This document shows, piece after piece, positions 13,638-18,479 of a DNA stretch of 18,479 bases (the first letter of the stretch is position 1; each line of letters starts with the position of its first letter). The stretch covers positions 1 to 18,479 of the forward strand of contig CABUBH010000038.1 of NCBI GenBank assembly GCA_902489775.1, written 5' to 3'. The translations under genes were made by a program, and so were the position numbers. A model generated the notes under the pieces. The model searched no databases, was not told the origin of the DNA, and saw only the letters and a list, made by a program, of their open reading frames with translations. The stretch is from an uncultured Collinsella sp. GTDB taxonomy: Bacteria; Actinomycetota; Coriobacteriia; Coriobacteriales; Coriobacteriaceae.

Positions 13638-14879
13638 CTAGGGCCTGGACGTTCCGCAGTTGCTGCAGAACTTGCCGCCGTTTTCGCTGCCGCAGTTGGG
13701 GCAGAACCACTTGGTCGGTGCCGGGGCGGGTGCGGGACTGCCACACTCGGGGCAGAACTTGCCGGTGTTGGTGGCACCGCAACTGCAGGTCCATGCGCCG
13801 GCCGCAGGTGCGGCGGCGGGGGCCGGGGCGGGCGCGGACGCCGGAGCCGGCTGCGGGGCGGCCTGCTGCTGTGCCTGGCCGGCGGCGAACAGCTGGCTTG
13901 CGTTCATGCCGCCCATGCCGCCCGCCATGCCCATGCCCATAAAGCCTGCCATCGCGCCGTTGGGGTTGGCGGCTGCCGCGCGCATCGCATCGCTCTGGGC
14001 GCTGGCGATGTTGGCGGCTGCCATGGTGGGATCGCGCATGACCGCGGCCTTCTGCAGGTCCTTGATCATCTGCTCGTCTTCTTGCGAGGCGGCGATGGAG
14101 TTGACGCCAAAGCTCACGATCTCGACACCACGCAGGTCGCGCCAGTCGGCCGAGAGGACCTCGTTGAGCGCGCGGGCGAGCTCGGTGGTGTGACCGGGGA
14201 TGGCGCTGTAGCGAATGCCCATCTCCGAGATCTTGGCAAAGGCGGGCTGCAGGGCGGTGAGCAGCTCGGACTTAAGCTGGCTGTCGATCTTATCGCGCGT
14301 GTAGCTATCGGTCACGTTGCCGCACACATTGGTGTAGAACAGCAGCGGGTTGGTGATGCGGTACGAATACTCGCCGTTGCAGCGCACGGAGATGTCGACG
14401 TCCAGCCCAATGTTGTTGTCGACCACGCGGAAGGGCACGGGCGAGGCGGTGCCGTACTTGTTGCCGATGATCTCCTTGGTGTTGATGAAGTAGACGCGCT
14501 GGTCTTTGCCCGCGTCGCCGCCAAAGGTAAAGCGGCTGCCGATATTGGCAAAGGTTTCCTTGATGGAATCGCCCAGGTTGCCGCTGAAGACGCTCGGCTC
14601 GCTGCCGGTGTCGAAGACGAACTCGCCAGGCTCCAGCGCAACCTCGATGATCTTGCCGTTTTGCACCACGAGCATGCCCTGGCCGTCGTTGACGGCGATG
14701 ACCGAGCCGTTGGAGATAACGTTGTCCTCGCCGCGCGTGTTGGAGCTGCGACCGCCGGTGCGCTTGCTGCCCTTGCAGGCTAAGACGTCAGCGGGCATCG
14801 ATTCGCAATAGATAAATTCTTTCCACTGGTCGGCCATGACGCCGCCGGCAGCTCCCAATCCAGCTCTCAAGAGTCCCAT
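13638..14879 (-). CDS. SPFH domain protein with two C-terminal zinc ribbons (YdjI-like)
   Basis: Membrane-associated scaffold-type protein of 413 residues. The SPFH/virion-core-like domain occupies about 20-265. A Gly/Met-rich low-complexity stretch (about 295-325) and a Pro/Ala-rich linker (about 335-362) follow. The end carries two zinc ribbons: C365, C367, C376, C379 (the first pair is CxC rather than CxxC) and C393, C396, C405, C408. The architecture matches Bacillus YdjI, which works with PspA and YdjG/YdjH in membrane stress; that link is from family knowledge. There is no transmembrane segment, so membrane contact probably depends on the partner protein encoded upstream. GAAAGGA precedes the ATG. 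It is the third gene of a reverse-strand group, 48 nt after the TFIIB-type gene. Confidence 0.88.
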   Translation of the reverse strand: MGLLRAGLGAAGGVMADQWKEFIYCESMPADVLACKGSKRTGGRSSNTRGEDNVISNGSVIAVNDGQGMLVVQNGKIIEVALEPGEFVFDTGSEPSVFSGNLGDSIKETFANIGSRFTFGGDAGKDQRVYFINTKEIIGNKYGTASPVPFRVVDNNIGLDVDISVRCNGEYSYRITNPLLFYTNVCGNVTDSYTRDKIDSQLKSELLTALQPAFAKISEMGIRYSAIPGHTTELARALNEVLSADWRDLRGVEIVSFGVNSIAASQEDEQMIKDLQKAAVMRDPTMAAANIASAQSDAMRAAAANPNGAMAGFMGMGMAGGMGGMNASQLFAAGQAQQQAAPQPAPASAPAPAPAAAPAAGAWTCSCGATNTGKFCPECGSPAPAPAPTKWFCPNCGSENGGKFCSNCGTSRP

Positions 14880-14927
14880 GGTGATCTTCCTTTCTCGTCA
14901 AAGGCCGGGTGGTATTGGTCAGAATGG

Positions 14928-16250
14928 CTAATCGTCCTTGTTGTCCTTCATGACAACGGTGGTCTCGGTGTGGCTGAAGGTGTCGTGCTTCTCGGTCAGG
15001 TCGAGCTCGCCGCAGTAGCAATCGGCGTGGGTGGCCTCGTTGGCCGTCTTGAGCTGGCCCACCAGCAGCACATCTGCGATGACCACGATGATCAACGGCG
15101 CGACGATGTTGATGAGGATGCCCTCGACATCAAAGGTTAGGTAGTCCGGATCGAAGGCATTCCCACCCATAAAGAGAATCTGGGAGAGGACAAACCCGAT
15201 CACAAAGAACAGCACCGAGGCGATGGCGAGCTTGGGCTTGGAGCAGGGAAGCTCGCCGACCATGCGACCGGTCTGGCCGTTCATGGCAAACAGGTAACTC
15301 TTGCCGTTCCACGAAGTGGAGAGCATCCAGACGGGGAACAGGGCGTAGTCGCTGTCTTCCCAGGTGTAGTCGAGCTGCTTGCTTTCGACCGTGGCGTCGT
15401 CATATTCGTCGACGACGGTCTCGCGCAGGGCCGAGATCGTGCTCTCCTCCATGCGGCGCTCGGCGCGCGCCTTGCAGGTCTCGCAGTCCTCGTCGTAGCG
15501 GTTGGCGATGTAGCCGGGCATATAGGCAACCGAGAACGGGCGCAGCGCGTCGTAGTCAAACGGCTCGATGGCGTCCATATGGCCGTCGGGCATCTTGGAC
15601 GATCCGTCGACGGGCACGCGCTCAAACGAGATATTGCCCTTGCGGTAGGCGTCGTAGTGGTCGGTGGTCGTGACGGTGCGGTCGGATTCCTCGGTTACGG
15701 TCTCGTTGGTCGCATCAAAGCACACCTCGCCGTCCACGCGGGCGCCGTAAAGCCAAAACGGCACGTAGACGCCTTGGACTTCGTCGATATGGTTGCCGGT
15801 GACAAAGCTCTTGGGCAGTAGGATCTTGCCCTTATAGTGCTCCTTGAGTGCGGCCATAACGTCGTCGCGCTCGAGCTTAAACGGGATCACCAGGTCGGGT
15901 GAGAAATCGCCCGAGAGCTGGCCAGGTGCCACGGCGGGGTTGCCGCAGTACGGACAGGTGGTGACGGCGACGGTGCCGTCCGAGACCAGCTCGGCACCGC
16001 ACGACGAGCAGATGTAGCCGGCGTTTTGAGCCAGCTCCTGCACGGCATCGTCGACAGCAGGCTTGGGGGCCGCGGCTGCGGCATCGGCTTTGGCATCTGC
16101 CTTGTCCTGGCGCTCGCGATAGAGGGCCTCGACTTCTTCGACTTCAAAACGCGAATCGCAGTAGTCGCAGACGAGCTTTTGCTCGGCACTGGCAAAGTGA
16201 AGGGGGCCGCCACACGCGGGGCACTGATAGTTGACGCTCTCGAAGGCCAT
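14928..16250 (-). CDS. TFIIB-type zinc-ribbon membrane protein (YdjG-like)
   Basis: Membrane-anchored protein of 440 residues. The first zinc ribbon uses C10, C13, C28, C31 and the second C81, C84, C99, C102, joined by an Ala/Lys/Asp-rich charged helix (about 40-70). The middle (about 115-340) is a soluble beta-rich domain with a further CETC pair. Two transmembrane helices follow at about 341-361 and 377-397, with a short C-terminal tail. This layout is that of TFIIB-type zinc-ribbon proteins such as YdjG, partners of SPFH/PspA proteins, not of a transcription factor. GGAAAGGA precedes the ATG, 24 nt after the previous gene. It probably anchors the SPFH protein to the membrane (inferred from gene order and the Bacillus system). 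Confidence 0.85.
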   Translation of the reverse strand: MAFESVNYQCPACGGPLHFASAEQKLVCDYCDSRFEVEEVEALYRERQDKADAKADAAAAAPKPAVDDAVQELAQNAGYICSSCGAELVSDGTVAVTTCPYCGNPAVAPGQLSGDFSPDLVIPFKLERDDVMAALKEHYKGKILLPKSFVTGNHIDEVQGVYVPFWLYGARVDGEVCFDATNETVTEESDRTVTTTDHYDAYRKGNISFERVPVDGSSKMPDGHMDAIEPFDYDALRPFSVAYMPGYIANRYDEDCETCKARAERRMEESTISALRETVVDEYDDATVESKQLDYTWEDSDYALFPVWMLSTSWNGKSYLFAMNGQTGRMVGELPCSKPKLAIASVLFFVIGFVLSQILFMGGNAFDPDYLTFDVEGILINIVAPLIIVVIADVLLVGQLKTANEATHADCYCGELDLTEKHDTFSHTETTVVMKDNKDD

Positions 16251-16274
16251 GATCGGTCCTTTCCGTGCCGGAGG

Positions 16275-17012
16275 CTATGCGCCGATGGCGCCACCACAGT
16301 ATTCGCAGCGCCCACTGGCATCGGGAATGGTGGTTGCACCGCAGAAGGGGCAGGTGACCGCGGTCTTGGGGGCCTTGGCGGCCACGACGCTGTCGCGCGT
16401 CTCCTGGCGCAGCTGCACCAGCGCGTCGCGGACCTCGGTTGCCTGGCGCTTGGCCTCGCGGTATTCGATGGAACCGCGCTGATCGATGGTGGAGTCGTTC
16501 ACGCGCAGGTTGATCTCGGTAAAGTACGGCGTGTTGACGTGAATGGTCAGGTTAAAGTCGTAATCCAGGTCATAGCGCGGCGGATTGTAGCTCTCGCGCT
16601 CGCCGTCCTTGGTCTCGCGATAGATCTCGGTGCGATGCTCGTCGATATCCATATCGCAGCCGAGTACCTGCGAGAACTCGATGATGTCGGGGTTGGCGTC
16701 GCGCCAGCGGCTCTGCGAGGTAATGATCAGCAGGCCCGCGTCTTCGTCGAGCATGATGTTGGTGCGCCCGGCAGAGAGCGTGCGCGTGGGGTTGAACGAG
16801 GCCAGGCGCTCGGCGTTGGCCTCGCGGTAGGCGAGCTGCTCACGGATATCGTCCGCGGTGCTGGAGCGATAGCCGCCAAAGAAGGGGGAGAGCTTGCCGA
16901 CGCACTCTTTGCACAGGTAGCCTTCGTTGATTTTGGTCTTTCCCAAAAGTCCCAGCTCGGTACCGCAAATCGCGCACTCTTTCTTCTCGAACATCTTGTC
17001 AAAGAAGCCCAT
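16275..17012 (-). CDS. DUF4428 domain protein with zinc ribbons at both ends
   Basis: Cytosolic protein of 245 residues, first gene of the reverse-strand group. The N-terminal zinc ribbon uses C13, C16, C34, C37 (DUF4428). The middle (about 60-200) is a beta-rich domain like those of short-chain oligomerisation/PH-like DUF4428 proteins. A helical stretch (about 185-215) precedes a second zinc ribbon with C221, C224, C236, C239. GGGAGG lies 6 nt before the ATG. Its biochemical role is unknown; co-location with the TFIIB-type and SPFH genes and the shared zinc-ribbon style suggest a common assembly. No clear promoter could be recognised upstream in the repeat-containing intergenic region. Confidence 0.8.
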   Translation of the reverse strand: MGFFDKMFEKKECAICGTELGLLGKTKINEGYLCKECVGKLSPFFGGYRSSTADDIREQLAYREANAERLASFNPTRTLSAGRTNIMLDEDAGLLIITSQSRWRDANPDIIEFSQVLGCDMDIDEHRTEIYRETKDGERESYNPPRYDLDYDFNLTIHVNTPYFTEINLRVNDSTIDQRGSIEYREAKRQATEVRDALVQLRQETRDSVVAAKAPKTAVTCPFCGATTIPDASGRCEYCGGAIGA

Positions 17013-17110
17013 AGCTGCCTCCCATCAACTGGTAGCGTGTGTCACTTTTGATGATGGGGGAGTGCGCGATCCTTCGCGATACCCAGACGGCTCAAGGAGT
17101 CTCCACAGCT

Positions 17111-17160
17111 GGGACACATGGCCCATTTTCCCGACTAGTCATCGGGGGCACTTTTGTTGA
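17111..17160. repeat. Degenerate relative of the 8492-8570 intergenic repeats
   Basis: GGGACACATGGCCC (17111-17124) differs at two positions from GGGACATGTGGCCC (8557-8570). GACTAGTCATCGGGGGCA (17133-17150) resembles the TAGTCATTGGGGACG block at 8493-8507. The second arm has decayed. The rest of 17013-17264 holds no gene that I can support; a TAAAAT hexamer (17225-17230) lies before the next gene but has no well-spaced -35. Confidence 0.45.
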
Positions 17161-17264
17161 GGGCGGTTTGGGCTGGATTGGAAGCACTTCGGGCATTGCG
17201 TGTGTATCAGGACCCGTTCTCCATTAAAATGGTTTTCCGGACATCTAACCGGCTGGGGGTTACC

Positions 17265-18479
17265 ATGAGGGACCTGGGAGACACAACCGCATACCTGCGC
17301 CGGGGCATACGGGAGATTCTGTGCCTGGCGCTTTTCGTTTTTACGTTTTTGGCTGTCGAGTACCTCTTTGATGTGCGCGTCGCCGAGTTTGTACCGTCGA
17401 ATGAGGTTGTCATTTACGAGAGCATCGTCATTGGTGCGAGCGTGATCGGCTTTTTCGTGCGCCCTCTTCTGTACTATCGTCGCCCTCAGGCGATTGCTGC
17501 GACGAGTGACATCACAGGCGTGCTGTTGGTGTCGGCATTGCTGCTGATGATTATGGCGGTGCAGTTCCAAGTGGTGATCGCCGGGGGCTTGGTTGCCTGT
17601 TGCGCTCTGGGCTACTGCGGATCGACCGCCCATGCCAACTTTGCGCGTCGTTTTGCGCGGACCCCTTGCCTGGCGCGTGCCGCGGCGCTTTCCTATGCTG
17701 CCGGCATTCTGGTTCAGGTGCTCAACCATATGGTAATGCCCGCGGGAATTCCGCAACAATTTGTGCTGATTGTCTGCGCGATTGCGCAGGTAGGGCTGCT
17801 CCATGCCGCCCGGCGAGCCAAGCTGCGCGACGAGGCTGCGCCCGAGTTTGAGGCTGAGATTGCCGAGCTATCGGTCGATGCGTCGGAATATGGCGCCAAG
17901 TGGCAGGAAGCCCCCGAGGCAAAGGCGGCTTTTCATGCCGCCGTGGTGCGTCTGACGGTGGCGACCGCCTGCCTCACGGGCGTATTCGCCGCTCTCAATG
18001 CGGGGCTTACGACCTCGCATGCCGCCGGCGCTATCGACTTGGGTGACTGGCCGCGCCTGTTGCTCATCTTGAGCGTCCTTGCCGCCGGCGTCTTGTATGA
18101 CCTGCACGGACGCTCGTACATGAACATCATCATGACGTGTGCCGCCATGCTGTCCACACTCTCGTTCTTTCTGCTTATCACCGATGCTAATGGCGGTAAT
18201 GTACTTGCCGCCACGATGATTTTCTACCTGGGCTCGGGCTTTTTCGTGGTGTTCTTTACCGCGAAGTTCGCTGCCGTTTCGATGTATGCCCGCTGGGCGT
18301 ATCTGTGGCCATGCATGGGTCGCGTCATCAACAATATCTGCACGCTGCTGGTGACGGCGCCGGCGGTGGCGATTATCTCGAGCCAAAACGTGCTGACGGC
18401 AGTTGCCGTGGTGCTTGTGCTGTTTGTGGGCATTGCGATTTCGCTGCTGGGACAGTTTGGGCAAGGCGCCGACGGTTCG
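17265..18479 (+). CDS. Polytopic membrane protein, possible membrane LuxR-type regulator (partial)
   Basis: The reading frame is open from the ATG at 17265 to the end of the window (405 codons, no stop). GGGGG precedes the ATG. About ten to twelve hydrophobic segments are visible, in two halves separated by a long charged loop (about residues 183-222). The chain turns hydrophilic (GQFGQGADGS) exactly at the window end. In Coriobacteriia many proteins have an MFS-like membrane half of about 400 residues followed by a LuxR helix-turn-helix. The length and layout fit that type, but the DNA-binding domain is not in view, so a plain transporter-like protein remains possible. No transporter signature motif was recognised. 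It is divergently oriented from the DUF4428 gene. Confidence 0.7.
   Translation, partial: MRDLGDTTAYLRRGIREILCLALFVFTFLAVEYLFDVRVAEFVPSNEVVIYESIVIGASVIGFFVRPLLYYRRPQAIAATSDITGVLLVSALLLMIMAVQFQVVIAGGLVACCALGYCGSTAHANFARRFARTPCLARAAALSYAAGILVQVLNHMVMPAGIPQQFVLIVCAIAQVGLLHAARRAKLRDEAAPEFEAEIAELSVDASEYGAKWQEAPEAKAAFHAAVVRLTVATACLTGVFAALNAGLTTSHAAGAIDLGDWPRLLLILSVLAAGVLYDLHGRSYMNIIMTCAAMLSTLSFFLLITDANGGNVLAATMIFYLGSGFFVVFFTAKFAAVSMYARWAYLWPCMGRVINNICTLLVTAPAVAIISSQNVLTAVAVVLVLFVGIAISLLGQFGQGADGS

Noticed and set aside
12708..14783. 691-codon forward open frame
   Set aside because: Antisense to the lipoprotein and SPFH genes; the lipobox, zinc ribbons and ribosome binding sites support the reverse strand.
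16026..17051. 341-codon forward open frame
   Set aside because: Antisense to the TFIIB-type and DUF4428 genes, which have paired CxxC motifs and good ribosome binding sites.

Overview
The window looks like chromosomal DNA of a gut Coriobacteriia, most likely Collinsella or a close relative. This is inferred from the moderately high GC coding style, the DUF4867 gene, abundant interspersed hairpin repeats between genes, a LuxR-type signalling operon with long membrane sensors, and a polytopic membrane protein of a kind common in that class. No rRNA, tRNA or CRISPR array was seen.

Left part (1-4409): luxS (AI-2 synthase) sits behind an elaborate leader. The leader has a 38-bp perfect palindrome, an intrinsic terminator, and a 22-bp-stem inverted repeat that shares one arm with that terminator. 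Next comes a beta-glucoside type module of visibly lower GC: a LicT/BglG antiterminator preceded by a RAT-like site overlapping a terminator, a PTS EIIBC permease without an EIIA domain, and an alpha/beta-hydrolase (probable esterase) behind another terminator. The likely logic is sugar-induced antitermination of the PTS genes.

Middle part (4410-8340): a DUF4867 (cupin-like) gene is followed by a reverse-strand AAA ATPase. The ATPase lies exactly between two direct repeats of about 250-270 bp. The second repeat carries a decayed copy of the last codons of the DUF4867 gene, so a duplication or insertion has happened here. After the second repeat comes a GH1 6-phospho-beta-glucosidase, which would cleave the phospho-beta-glucosides imported by the PTS. 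It ends at a strong terminator.

Signalling part (8341-12604): an intergenic stretch of palindromic repeats precedes a three-gene, start-stop-overlapping operon. It encodes a 7TM-like membrane sensor with a degenerate kinase-like tail, a membrane histidine kinase with intact H, N and G boxes, and a NarL/LuxR-type response regulator.

Right part (12605-18479): a reverse-strand gene group reads DUF4428 zinc-ribbon protein, membrane-anchored TFIIB-type zinc-ribbon protein, SPFH protein with two C-terminal zinc ribbons, then a lipoprotein. It resembles the Bacillus YdjG/YdjI (PspA-associated) envelope module, here without PspA. The window ends inside a forward polytopic membrane protein that may be the N-terminal part of a membrane LuxR-type regulator.
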